Source: Alphaproteobacteria bacterium UBA6149 (lineage in GTDB: Bacteria; Pseudomonadota; Alphaproteobacteria; Rickettsiales; UBA998). Taken from it: 10,231 bases of DNA. The position numbers were made by a program, and so were the translations under genes. How positions within the stretch are numbered: position 1 is the stretch's first letter; each line of letters starts with the position of its first letter. This document shows, piece after piece, positions 1 to 7,147 of the stretch. The DNA lies in assembly GCA_002423155.1 (NCBI GenBank), contig DIUV01000018.1, positions 1 through 10,231 of the forward strand, in the 5' to 3' direction. The notes beneath the pieces are model-generated. The model worked only from the letters and a program-made list of their open reading frames with translations. It was not told where the DNA came from and did no database searches.

Positions 1-142
1 GGAGAGTTGTTTTAATACAGATAGATATACAATATAAACCTTTTAATTTTTAATTGGACAGTAGTGCGTCTGCACGGGAATGACGATGGATGGTGTTGAA
101 ATATAACAAAAATATCTTATTATTAACAATGCTGTCATGTAG
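1..142 (+). repeat. Partial copy of dispersed palindromic repeat family, ending in TGCTGTCATGTAG
   Basis: Positions 1-66 recur in inverted orientation at 10107-10172 with about 60 of 66 bases identical. After a stretch containing a GGAATGACGATGG core at 79-91, the copy ends with TGCTGTCATGTAG at 130-142. That end also occurs at 3222-3234, and inverted at 3066-3078 and 10017-10029, with one to four changes. The left boundary lies outside the window or is not visible. The copy sits directly upstream of the polysaccharide gene pair, so that pair's promoter must lie in or just after it. Confidence 0.75.
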
Positions 143-185
143 AGTACTTTTTATTATAAAAAATTAAAAATTCTGGTATAAAATA

Positions 186-1184
186 ATGTTAACTACTTAT
201 GCTATAATTATCATCCTTTCCGTACTCTTGTTTTCTTGTCTGGGAACTTTTGGGCTTACGCGTTTATTGCCGATGATTTCCTTAATAGATCATCCTAATG
301 AGCGGAGTAATCATACGGTTCCTGTGCCACGTGGGGGAGGAATTGCGGTGATGTTTGCCGTAATTGGTTTTTTAATTACCTTAGGTGCGCCTTCGGGGCT
401 GATTTTGGGCTTGTTTGTTTTAGCAGTAGTATCTTTTTGTGATGATATACATGGCGTGCCCATACATTGGCGGCTTTATGCGCAAGTGGTCGTGGTAACC
501 ACCCTACTTATTAATTTAGACGGTTCGATAACCAATCATTTATTGCCTTTTTGGGCGGAGCGTTTGTTATTCATTCCTATTTTGGTGTGGTTTGTTAATT
601 TATATAATTTCATGGATGGAATTGACGAAATTACCGTGGTGGAAACTTGCACGATTGGTGGTGGCATCGTGTTTTTAGGTCTGGCATTGATGCCAATTCC
701 TTTACATTTGCAGATTGAAGCTTTGATTGTGGTAGCGGCGATGTTGGGTTTTTGGTTGTTTAACCGCCATCCTGCTAAAATATTTCTAGGCGATGTCGGC
801 AGTATTCCTTTGGGTTTGATGGTCGGGTTTTTATTGCTCCGCGTGGCAGCGAATGGGCAATGGGCAGAAGCTTTGATTTTACCTGCTTATTATATGGTCG
901 ATGGCAGCTTAACTTTGCTGAACAGACTGATTAAACGCGAGAAGATTTGGCAGGCTCATTCGCAACATGCTTACCAAATTGCCGTGCGGCGCGGAAATAC
1001 GCATAGTGAAGTGGTGCAGCAGATATTGGCTTTGAATCTGATTTTAATTTCTTTGGCGGTGTTAGCTGGTCAGGGCGGTATTTATAAAATTGGCTCTATT
1101 CTTGTGGCTTATGTGATGGCATTGGTTCTGCGTTGGTCGTTCATTCATACTTCGCCCGTAAAGATTTTGCCGCCTAATGCTTAA
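186..1184 (+). CDS. WecA/WbpL-family undecaprenyl-phosphate sugar-1-phosphate transferase
   Basis: This is an integral inner-membrane enzyme of the MraY/WecA/TagO/WbpL family. It moves an N-acetylhexosamine 1-phosphate from a UDP-sugar to undecaprenyl phosphate and so starts synthesis of an O-antigen or other surface glycan. The 332-residue length is normal. Family motifs appear in order: PNERSNHT..PRGGG (37-52), the Mg-binding DDIHG (86-90), NLYNFMDGID (138-147), FLGDVGS (200-206) and the cytoplasmic basic/histidine motif AHSQHAYQ (257-264). About ten hydrophobic helices separate them. The position after NFMDGID is E, where many relatives have G. The exact sugar (GlcNAc, FucNAc, QuiNAc) cannot be read from the sequence. 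The ATG lacks an obvious Shine-Dalgarno, but the hydrophobic N-terminus and motif spacing support it. The next gene overlaps it by 8 nt, as expected for a wbpL-wbpM-like pair. Confidence 0.9.
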   Translation: MLTTYAIIIILSVLLFSCLGTFGLTRLLPMISLIDHPNERSNHTVPVPRGGGIAVMFAVIGFLITLGAPSGLILGLFVLAVVSFCDDIHGVPIHWRLYAQVVVVTTLLINLDGSITNHLLPFWAERLLFIPILVWFVNLYNFMDGIDEITVVETCTIGGGIVFLGLALMPIPLHLQIEALIVVAAMLGFWLFNRHPAKIFLGDVGSIPLGLMVGFLLLRVAANGQWAEALILPAYYMVDGSLTLLNRLIKREKIWQAHSQHAYQIAVRRGNTHSEVVQQILALNLILISLAVLAGQGGIYKIGSILVAYVMALVLRWSFIHTSPVKILPPNA

Positions 1185-3030
1185 CTTGCGCAAAAGTTTT
1201 ATTGCTGCCTTGCATGATTTGTTTATGGCAAGTCTTAGTTTTCCTTTAGTGCTTTATTTGCGCTTGGGGGAATTGTTTCCTAGCTATACAGCTAGTTATT
1301 TATTGCCCGCTGGTTTTGCTTTTATAATAATTTTTGGCTTGGTGGCTTTTTTTAGCCATTTGCACCGCAGTGTTTGGCGGTTTGTTTCTCTGACTGAGAT
1401 GCTGACTATTTTGCGGGTTTCCCTTATCAGTATATTAATTTTTTATATGCTGTTATTTGTGGTCATGCGCTTAGAAAATGTGCCGCGCTCGGTATTGTTT
1501 TTACATTTATTATTATTGCCTGCTTTGTTGGCAAGCAGCAGAGTTGCCTATCGCGCCTTACGCGGAATGCAAGTTAGCGCACCAAATAAGGGTTATCTCC
1601 GTGCGATTCCCGTATTGCTGGTGGGTTGTTCGGGAAATGCGGAACAATTTTTGCGGAGCTGTCAAAATTCCAGTGATTCTGCTTATAAAGTGGTGGCGTT
1701 GTTGGATGATGATGTGCAGTTAAAAGGTCGCCTTGTACATGGGGTAAAAGTCTATGGTAGGCTTAGCTCATTACGTGCCATATTGTTAAAATTAGAAAAT
1801 AAGGGCAATAAGCCACAGCGGATAATTTTGAGCGAGAATTATTTGGCCCCAGATATGGTTAATCAGGCTTTGGAAATCTGCGAAGAAATGGGAGTGCTCT
1901 TAGCACGCTTGCCGCGTTTGATTGATTTTCAAGAAAGTAACAATCATGCAAGCCTTGCTCCACGAGCCGTTAATGTGGAGGATTTATTGGGGCGTCCGCA
2001 AAATATCCATGACAATCTCGGTTTGCAGGAATTGATTGCAGGCAAAAGAATTTTAATTACAGGTGCGGGCGGCAGTATTGGTAGTGAATTATGTCGTCAG
2101 ATTGCCCGGCATAATCCTGCATCGCTTTGCTTGTTAGAAATATCTGAATATAATCTCTATCAGATAGATCAGGAATTAAGTGAAATATATCCTGACTTAG
2201 CCAGAATTCCCCTAATTGCCGATGTGCGCCAATTAGAAAATATTGATAATATTTTTGCTGATTACCGACCTGAATTGGTTTTTCATGCGGCGGCGTTGAA
2301 ACATGTTCCTTTATCTGAAATTAATGTGGAAGAAGCTTTGTTGACCAATGTGTTGGGTACACAAAACATCGCAAAAAATTGTTTGAAACATAAAGTGGAA
2401 GCCATGTTGTTAATTTCCACTGACAAAGCGGTGAACCCTGCCAATGTGATGGGCGCCAGCAAACGTATGGCGGAAAAGATTTGTCAGAACCTGGCGAGCA
2501 ATCAAGCAACCACTCGTTTTGTTACCGTGCGTTTTGGCAATGTTTTGGGCTCTGCTGGTTCAGTGGTGCCTTTATTTCAGCGGCAATTAGCCGCCGGGGG
2601 GCCGATTACAGTAACCCATCCAGAGATGATTCGTTATTTTATGACGATTCGTGAAGCAGTAGAATTGGTTTTACAAGCGGCAGTCATGGCAAAAACCGAG
2701 AAACTGCGGGCACCGCTTTTTGTGCTGGATATGGGGATTCCCGTAAAGATAAAAGATTTAGCGGAGAAAATGATTAAACTTGCAGGATTAAAGCCAGAAG
2801 TAGATATCGAAATAAAATATACCGGGCTCCGTCCGGGAGAAAAACTCTATGAAGAGTTGTTTTATAAAGATGAACCCTTGGAAAAAACTTCCCATGCCAG
2901 CATCATGTTGGCACAAAGCAGTGCAGAAACTTTCGCTAATTTAGATGATTTATGGTCAGCTTGCAAAGCCAGAGATGCAAAAACCGCCCGCGAAATTTTG
3001 CATTTATTAGTTCCCGAATTTTGTGGATGA
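1177..3030 (+). CDS. WbpM/CapD/FlaA1-type membrane-bound nucleotide-sugar 4,6-dehydratase
   Basis: This large membrane-anchored extended-SDR enzyme most likely dehydrates UDP-GlcNAc to the 4-keto-6-deoxy sugar used for QuiNAc, FucNAc or bacillosamine. About four hydrophobic helices occupy residues 8-125. A first Rossmann-like region follows (VLLVGCSGN, 146-154). The catalytic domain has the NAD-binding TGAGGSIGSE (295-304), HAAALKHVP (370-378), STDKAVNP (414-421) and VMGASK (424-429). The usual SDR catalytic Tyr of YxxxK is Met (M425, with K429). This Ser-Met-Lys arrangement is known for the large WbpM homologues, so it is not a defect. The 617-residue length is typical of the full-size class. 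The start codon lies inside the end of the upstream transferase gene (ATGCTTAA), with no clear ribosome binding site, which suggests translational coupling. The donor sugar is inferred. Confidence 0.9.
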   Translation: MLNLRKSFIAALHDLFMASLSFPLVLYLRLGELFPSYTASYLLPAGFAFIIIFGLVAFFSHLHRSVWRFVSLTEMLTILRVSLISILIFYMLLFVVMRLENVPRSVLFLHLLLLPALLASSRVAYRALRGMQVSAPNKGYLRAIPVLLVGCSGNAEQFLRSCQNSSDSAYKVVALLDDDVQLKGRLVHGVKVYGRLSSLRAILLKLENKGNKPQRIILSENYLAPDMVNQALEICEEMGVLLARLPRLIDFQESNNHASLAPRAVNVEDLLGRPQNIHDNLGLQELIAGKRILITGAGGSIGSELCRQIARHNPASLCLLEISEYNLYQIDQELSEIYPDLARIPLIADVRQLENIDNIFADYRPELVFHAAALKHVPLSEINVEEALLTNVLGTQNIAKNCLKHKVEAMLLISTDKAVNPANVMGASKRMAEKICQNLASNQATTRFVTVRFGNVLGSAGSVVPLFQRQLAAGGPITVTHPEMIRYFMTIREAVELVLQAAVMAKTEKLRAPLFVLDMGIPVKIKDLAEKMIKLAGLKPEVDIEIKYTGLRPGEKLYEELFYKDEPLEKTSHASIMLAQSSAETFANLDDLWSACKARDAKTAREILHLLVPEFCG

Positions 3031-3045
3031 TTATAAAATTCGGGA
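3012..3045 (+). terminator. Hairpin across the dehydratase stop codon, possible weak terminator
   Basis: An 11-bp perfect inverted repeat (TCCCGAATTTT at 3012-3022, AAAATTCGGGA at 3035-3045) closes a 12-nt loop that contains the TGA stop at 3028-3030. Only TTATAAA follows, with no proper T-run, so a classical intrinsic terminator is uncertain. It could instead be an RNA 3'-end stabiliser, with the stronger hairpin at 3122-3183 ending transcription. Confidence 0.4.
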
Positions 3046-3051
3046 TTATAA

Positions 3052-3247
3052 ACACAATCTTCATTCTACATGACAGCAATCTTAATATTATAAAGCAACT
3101 AAAGAACAACAATGTTTTGTTAAAACCATTCTCTCCGTCGTCATTCCTGCGCAGGCAGGAATGACGACGGAGAGAATGGTTTTTTATAATTATATTTCAA
3201 TATATAACATATTGTTAATAATGCTGTTGTGTAGGGTACACAATCTT
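3052..3247. mobile_element. MITE-like palindromic element flanked by 10-bp direct repeats
   Basis: The 10-mer ACACAATCTT occurs at 3052-3061 and again at 3238-3247, which looks like a target-site duplication. The roughly 176-bp element between them ends in imperfect inverted repeats: 3063-3078 reads ATTCTACATGACAGCA, and the complement of 3222-3237 matches at 12 of 16 positions. It codes for nothing and its centre is a long perfect hairpin. Small size, terminal inverted repeats, a flanking duplication and related ends elsewhere in the window all fit a non-autonomous transposable element. The family is not recognised. It lies only about 20 bp before the purH ribosome binding site and may carry or displace that promoter. 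Confidence 0.65.
3122..3183. repeat. 29-bp perfect palindrome with 4-nt loop, core of the MITE-like element
   Basis: Positions 3122-3150 and 3155-3183 are exact reverse complements (29 bp), separated by GCAG. The stem contains the CCGTCGTCATTCCTGC module (3135-3150) that recurs at 5863-5878 and, with one change, at 8234-8249. In the plus direction the stem is followed by a T-run (3180-3185). An RNA copy could therefore end transcription from the polysaccharide pair before purH. That role is inferred. Confidence 0.8.
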
Positions 3248-3258
3248 TTTTTAATTAT

Positions 3259-3264
3259 AAGGAC
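3259..3264 (+). promoter_or_regulatory. purH ribosome binding site
   Basis: AAGGAC lies six bases before the ATG at 3270 and is the clearest plus-strand Shine-Dalgarno in the window. It fixes the purH start, and the protein's conserved N-terminus (RKIKTALISVSDKTG) agrees. Confidence 0.7.
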
Positions 3265-3269
3265 TAACC

Positions 3270-4823
3270 ATGCGTAAAATAAAAACTGCCCTTATCTCGG
3301 TTTCGGACAAAACGGGCATTTTAGAATTTTGTCAATTTTTGCAAGAGCAGGGCGTGCGTTTGCTTTCTACGGGGGGTACTTCTAATTTATTGCGTGAGAA
3401 AGGTCTGATCGTACAGGATGTTTCTGACCATACAGGGTTCCCCGAAATTATGGATGGTCGGGTGAAAACTTTGCATCCCAAAATTCATGGGGGTATTTTA
3501 GCAAAACGGGGTGATGCGCGCCATCAGCAGGCTATGCAAGAGCATGATATAGAAGCGATTGATTTGGTGGTTATCAATCTTTATCCGTTTGAACAAACCG
3601 TAGCACGAGGAGCCAGTGCCGAAGAATGCGTAGAAAATATTGATATTGGCGGCCCGTCGATGATTCGCTCTGCGGCGAAAAATTTCCATGATGTAGTGGT
3701 GCTAACACAAGCAGAAGATTATGCGTTGGTAATGCAGCAAATGCGCGAACATAATGGCTGTACCAACCTTAGCTTGCGCCGTAATTTGTCTGCCAAAGCT
3801 TTTGCACGCACGGCGGCTTATGATAATGCTATCAGTCAATGGTTTGCTGGGCAAGAAGGCGAGGGCGGCTTTCCTAATCGTTTGCAGATAACGGCGAATT
3901 TAAAACAAGCTTTGCGCTATGGCGAAAACCCCCATCAACGTGCCGCTTTTTATCAAACGGATATATTTGACGGATGTTTAGCAAATGCGCGGCAAGTGCA
4001 GGGTAAGGAATTAAGTTATAATAATATTAACGATACAGATGCCGCATGGAATTTGGTGCAGGAATTCACCGCTCCTAGCGTTGCTATTATTAAACATGCT
4101 AATCCTTGCGGAGTTGCCTCGGCGGAAAATCTCGTGCAGGCTTATAAAAAAGCGCTGGCGGCAGATAGTAAAAGTGCTTTTGGCGGCATCATCGCGGTTA
4201 ATCGTAGTTTAGACGCGCAAACCGCACAGGAAATTGCAGGTTTATTCGCCGAAGTTATCATCGCCCCCGCTGCGGATGCGGATGCTTTAGCGATATTGGC
4301 AGAAAAGAAAAATCTGCGCGTATTATTAGCTGGCAAAAATCGTGGGGCTGGTCTGGCGAATATGCGCATCAGCACCATTTCGGGTGGCTTATTATTACAG
4401 CAAGAAGATGATTGCGTGTTTTCTGAGCAAGAATTGCAAGTAGTTAGTAAAAAAGCGCCGACCGAGCAACAATTGCAGGATTTGCGCTTTGCTTTTACCG
4501 TAGCCAAACATCTTAAATCTAATGCGATAGTCTTGGCAAAAGATTTGCACACAACTGGGTTAGGCGCAGGGCAGATGAGCCGAGTTGATAGCGTGCATCT
4601 GGCCTGCCGCAAATCCGCAGAATCAGGCTTAGGACCGCAAGGTTCGGTGTTAGCCTCCGATGCGTTCTTCCCCTTTGATGACAATGTTCACGCAGCAGCA
4701 GAAGCAGGGATAACCGCAATTATTCAACCGGGTGGTTCAGTGCGTGATGAAGAAGTGATAGCAGCGGCGGATGCTCACGGAATTGCTATGGTGTTCACAG
4801 GGATTAGACATTTCAAACACTAG
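3270..4823 (+). CDS. purH: Bifunctional AICAR transformylase / IMP cyclohydrolase PurH
   Basis: PurH catalyses the last two steps of de novo purine synthesis in the cytoplasm. It formylates AICAR with 10-formyl-THF and then closes the ring to IMP. The N-terminal MGS-like cyclohydrolase domain shows LLSTGGTS (31-38), DHTGFPEIMDGRVKTLHPKI (53-72), VVINLYPF (100-107) and ENIDIGGPSMIRSAAKN (122-138). The transformylase domain shows LRYGENPHQ (215-223), the catalytic KHANPCGVAS (275-284, with the conserved Lys-His pair), SAFGGIIAVNR (302-312), QMSRVDS, and a terminal block with FFPFDDNVHAAAEAGI, QPGGSVRDEEVI and FTGIRHFKH. At 517 residues it is full length and looks intact. No other purine gene is adjacent. 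It runs convergently into panC, with a long inverted repeat between the two stop codons. Confidence 0.97.
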   Translation: MRKIKTALISVSDKTGILEFCQFLQEQGVRLLSTGGTSNLLREKGLIVQDVSDHTGFPEIMDGRVKTLHPKIHGGILAKRGDARHQQAMQEHDIEAIDLVVINLYPFEQTVARGASAEECVENIDIGGPSMIRSAAKNFHDVVVLTQAEDYALVMQQMREHNGCTNLSLRRNLSAKAFARTAAYDNAISQWFAGQEGEGGFPNRLQITANLKQALRYGENPHQRAAFYQTDIFDGCLANARQVQGKELSYNNINDTDAAWNLVQEFTAPSVAIIKHANPCGVASAENLVQAYKKALAADSKSAFGGIIAVNRSLDAQTAQEIAGLFAEVIIAPAADADALAILAEKKNLRVLLAGKNRGAGLANMRISTISGGLLLQQEDDCVFSEQELQVVSKKAPTEQQLQDLRFAFTVAKHLKSNAIVLAKDLHTTGLGAGQMSRVDSVHLACRKSAESGLGPQGSVLASDAFFPFDDNVHAAAEAGITAIIQPGGSVRDEEVIAAADAHGIAMVFTGIRHFKH

Positions 4824-4830
4824 CCGCGAG

Positions 4831-4950
4831 GTAACTCCCTCTCCCTCTGGGAGAGGGGCGGGGTGAGGGGTGCTTGCCCCAAATTAGTGACATCCTAGTT
4901 TTTTGCAAGTACCCTCACCCCAGCCCTCTCCCAGAGGGAGAGGGGGTTAC
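4831..4950. repeat. Long inverted repeat filling the purH-panC convergent gap
   Basis: The arm at 4831-4877 pairs with 4905-4950 over about 46 bases, with four substitutions and one indel. Each arm also contains a smaller palindrome of the CCCTCTGGGAGAGGG kind. The GGGTGAGGG...CCCTCTCCC composition resembles an intergenic inverted repeat seen in many proteobacterial genomes. The right arm includes the panC stop codon (4947-4949). In RNA from either direction it would fold into a very stable GC-rich hairpin. It may therefore act as a bidirectional transcription stop or 3'-end protector, although neither side has a good T-run. Confidence 0.8.
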
Positions 4951-5780
4951 AGCTCAACATTATCAATAAGCCGCGTACCACCCAGCCGTGCTGCAACCAA
5001 CAGACGACTCCCCGGAATAGCATTTTGCAAAAGCTCTAAAGTCTGCGCGTGGCGAACTTCTAAATAATCAATACTAAACCCAATTTCTTGCAGATCTTCG
5101 CGTCCTTGCGTTAGTAAATCTTCGAGCTCACTATGCGCAATATTAGTTTTTATCCGCTGCAAAACCGCATAAATCTTCGCCGCTTTCTTGCGTTCTTCGG
5201 GAGATAAATAGGCATTGCGCGAAGACATTGCCAAACCATCCGCCTCCCGTAAGGTCGGCACGCCCATAATTTCGCCAAAAAGATATAAATCATGATGCAA
5301 GCGGCGGATTACTTGTAATTGCTGATAATCTTTCTCGCCAAAAAAGCTGATTTGCGGCTGAATGATGTTCAACAAAATAGTAACCACGGTTGCCACGCCT
5401 TTAAAATGCCCCGGACGGACGGCGCCGCATAAAACATCAGTAATGCCGCTAACTTCTACGCTGGTGGCGAAGTTTTCGCGGTAAATATCATGGATGTCGG
5501 GTAAAAAAACTAAATCCGCCCCATGTTGAGCAAGCAAGTCATAATCGCGGTCAAACACGCGGGGATAGACGCTGAAATCTTCTCCGGCGCCAAATTGGGT
5601 GGGGTTTACAAAAATACTAGCGACTACTTTGTCACAATGCTCACGTGCCTTATTTATCAAGGACATGTGCCCAGCATGCAGTGCGCCCATAGTCGGCACA
5701 AAGCCGATAGTTTGCCCATCTGCTTGCCATTTAGCAATTTGTGCGCGGGTTTCTTGGGGGGTGCGTTCAATTAAGAGCAT
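4947..5780 (-). CDS. panC: Pantothenate synthetase PanC (pantoate-beta-alanine ligase)
   Basis: PanC condenses pantoate and beta-alanine with ATP, through a pantoyl-adenylate, to give pantothenate, the coenzyme A precursor. It is a cytoplasmic HIGH-type nucleotidyltransferase. All family signatures are present: PTMGALHAGH (29-38, the HIGH-like ATP site), FVNPTQFG (57-64), RPGHFKGVATVV (122-133), FGEKDYQQL (147-155) and READGLAMSSRNAYLS (178-193, KMSKS-equivalent region). The 277-residue length is normal. No panB or panD is nearby. The ATG at 5778-5780 has an A-rich leader and no clear Shine-Dalgarno, but the start MLLIERTPQE agrees with family N-termini. The C-terminus (RLGGTRLIDNVEL) is intact, although the stop codon comes from the adjoining repeat arm. 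Confidence 0.96.
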   Translation of the reverse strand: MLLIERTPQETRAQIAKWQADGQTIGFVPTMGALHAGHMSLINKAREHCDKVVASIFVNPTQFGAGEDFSVYPRVFDRDYDLLAQHGADLVFLPDIHDIYRENFATSVEVSGITDVLCGAVRPGHFKGVATVVTILLNIIQPQISFFGEKDYQQLQVIRRLHHDLYLFGEIMGVPTLREADGLAMSSRNAYLSPEERKKAAKIYAVLQRIKTNIAHSELEDLLTQGREDLQEIGFSIDYLEVRHAQTLELLQNAIPGSRLLVAARLGGTRLIDNVEL

Positions 5781-5809
5781 TTTTTGTTTACCAGTTGTTT
5801 ATATAAAGT

Positions 5810-5838
5810 ATTGTAAGTTATTTAACGTTACCTGACAC
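5810..5838 (-). promoter_or_regulatory. Probable panC sigma-70-type promoter
   Basis: On the minus strand, GTGTCA (complement of 5833-5838) and TACAAT (complement of 5810-5815) stand 17 bp apart and match the -35 and -10 consensus at 4/6 and 5/6. The predicted start near 5803 would give a leader of about 20 nt before the panC ATG. A nearby ATATAAA is an alternative -10. Confidence 0.5.
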
Positions 5839-5858
5839 TTTTTTGTTTTTTTTACACA

Positions 5859-5959
5859 CTCTCCGTCGTCATTCCTGCACGGCTAAGAATCTCTTTTTCC
5901 ACTTGCGAATGATTTGTTTGGGATGGCAGAGATTCCTGCCTACGCAGGAATGACGACGG
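5859..5959. repeat. Palindromic repeat in the panC-zapE divergent region
   Basis: CCGTCGTCATTCCTGC (5863-5878) is perfectly inverted at 5944-5959 (16 bp). The left 36 nt (5859-5894, including CGGCTAAGAATCTCT) match 8230-8265 at 34 positions, so the two copies are related. The right half differs. It carries its own small hairpin, ATTCCTGC (5932-5939) with GCAGGAAT (5944-5951), so this copy looks like a hybrid or decayed member. The following TGGTG.TGA.ATATA (from 5961) resembles the sequence after the core of the repeat at 91-107. The palindrome sits between the two divergent promoters. Confidence 0.75.
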
Positions 5960-6022
5960 ATGGTGCTGATATATAATAATGTTTTGTTTTTATGAAAAGT
6001 CTCGAGTATAAATTAACCTATC

Positions 6023-6028
6023 TATAAT
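6023..6028 (+). promoter_or_regulatory. Probable -10 box for zapE
   Basis: A perfect TATAAT lies 22 bp before the zapE ATG. No good -35 is visible 16-18 bp upstream (TCTCGA region), so promoter strength is uncertain. Transcription would begin near 6035 and leave a short A-rich leader without an evident Shine-Dalgarno. Confidence 0.45.
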
Positions 6029-6049
6029 ACATTAACACAACAAATAAAC

Positions 6050-7144
6050 ATGGAAAATCCTTTATCTCGTTATAATCGCTTACTCGAACAATGTGAAATC
6101 CGCCCCGATAATGCACAAAAAATGCTGGTAATGCGCTTGCAGAATTTGTTTGATGAATTATGTGCGGTTGACAAAAAAAACTCCTGGGAGCGTTTTTTTG
6201 CACGCCCCACGCCGAGCACCGCCAAAGGAATTTATTTATGGGGTGAGGTGGGGCGCGGAAAATCCATGTTGATGGATTTGTTTTTTGCCAGTTTGCCGTT
6301 CTCCCAGAAACTCCGCCAGCATTTTCATGAATTCATGCGTGATATTCATGCGCAAATCCATGAAATCCGCCAAAACTCTCCCCAGAACGACCCGTTGACT
6401 TTAGTGGCAGAAAATTTAGTAAAAAAATATAGGGTGCTTTGTTTTGATGAGCTGCAAGTGCATGATATTGCTGACGCAATGATACTTTCGCGCCTGTTTT
6501 CTGCCTTGTTTGCGCAAAAGATGGTGGTTGTCTTCACCTCTAACCGCCCCCCGGAGCAGCTTTATTTAAACGGATTGCAACGCGAATTATTTTTACCCTT
6601 CATAAAAACCCTGCAAGATAGTTTAGAAATACAAGAATTATTAGCGCCTAAGGATTATCGCCTCGGGCGTGAGCAAGCGTTGCAACAACGCTGGTTGACA
6701 CCCCTGAATGCGCAAACCAGTCTTGCTTTGCAAGAAATCTTTGTGAGTTTAACTAGCCATGTGCAGATACAAAGCGGCGATTTCTTCTTTGCCCAAAGTA
6801 ACGAGCCGGGAGCACGCAAAATACATATTAGCCAATTTGGCGGCGGTGTGGCGTGGTTTAGCTTCGCCGAGATCTGCGGACAAGCCTTAGGCGCCAGCGA
6901 TTATTTATCCATCGCCCAAAAATTCTCCACCATAATCATTGCCGAAATCCATGTGCTCTCGTCCGAACAACGCAATGAAGCCAAAAGATTCGTAACGTTG
7001 ATTGACGTGCTTTACGAACAAAAAACGAAAACCATAGTCAGCGCCGCCACTCCCCCCGAGCTTCTCTATCCACAAGGTGACGGCAATTTCGAATTTGCCC
7101 GTACGGTCTCGCGGTTATTAGAGATGCAGTCGGAAGGGTGGTGA
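6050..7144 (+). CDS. zapE: AFG1-like P-loop ATPase, cell division protein ZapE
   Basis: This cytoplasmic ATPase belongs to the AFG1/LACE1/ZapE family. In E. coli ZapE binds the division ring and affects FtsZ bundles in an ATP-dependent way, while mitochondrial relatives act in protein quality control. Visible motifs are Walker A GEVGRGKS (65-72), the family block HFHEFMRDIHAQIH (91-104), Walker B VLCFDEL (129-135) followed by QVHDIADAMIL, and the sensor-like TSNRPPEQLYLNGLQRELFLPFI (163-185). The protein is 364 residues, normal for the family, with no sign of damage. The FDELQVHDIADA form is typical of alphaproteobacterial members and is one of the best taxonomic hints here. The gene ends three bases before the stop of the convergent gene at 7148, with no terminator visible between them. 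Confidence 0.93.
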   Translation: MENPLSRYNRLLEQCEIRPDNAQKMLVMRLQNLFDELCAVDKKNSWERFFARPTPSTAKGIYLWGEVGRGKSMLMDLFFASLPFSQKLRQHFHEFMRDIHAQIHEIRQNSPQNDPLTLVAENLVKKYRVLCFDELQVHDIADAMILSRLFSALFAQKMVVVFTSNRPPEQLYLNGLQRELFLPFIKTLQDSLEIQELLAPKDYRLGREQALQQRWLTPLNAQTSLALQEIFVSLTSHVQIQSGDFFFAQSNEPGARKIHISQFGGGVAWFSFAEICGQALGASDYLSIAQKFSTIIIAEIHVLSSEQRNEAKRFVTLIDVLYEQKTKTIVSAATPPELLYPQGDGNFEFARTVSRLLEMQSEGW

Positions 7145-7147
7145 GGT

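Noticed and set aside
174..188. TGGTATAAA as an extended -10 for the polysaccharide pair
   Set aside because: It would place the transcription start at or just after the ATG, and no -35 is visible. In such AT-rich sequence the match is weak evidence.
1177..3030. Inactivated dehydratase because the YxxxK catalytic tyrosine is missing
   Set aside because: Methionine at this position (M425) is the known arrangement in large WbpM-type enzymes, and all other motifs are intact.
2952..3164. Plus-strand frame running from the dehydratase 3' end into the MITE-like element
   Set aside because: It overlaps the dehydratase in another frame and its second half is repeat sequence; no motif or ribosome binding site was seen.
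4142..4684. Long minus-strand open frame (180 codons) inside purH
   Set aside because: It lies wholly within the well-conserved purH, has low-complexity Ser/Ala/Cys-rich translation typical of an antisense shadow, and has no family motif.
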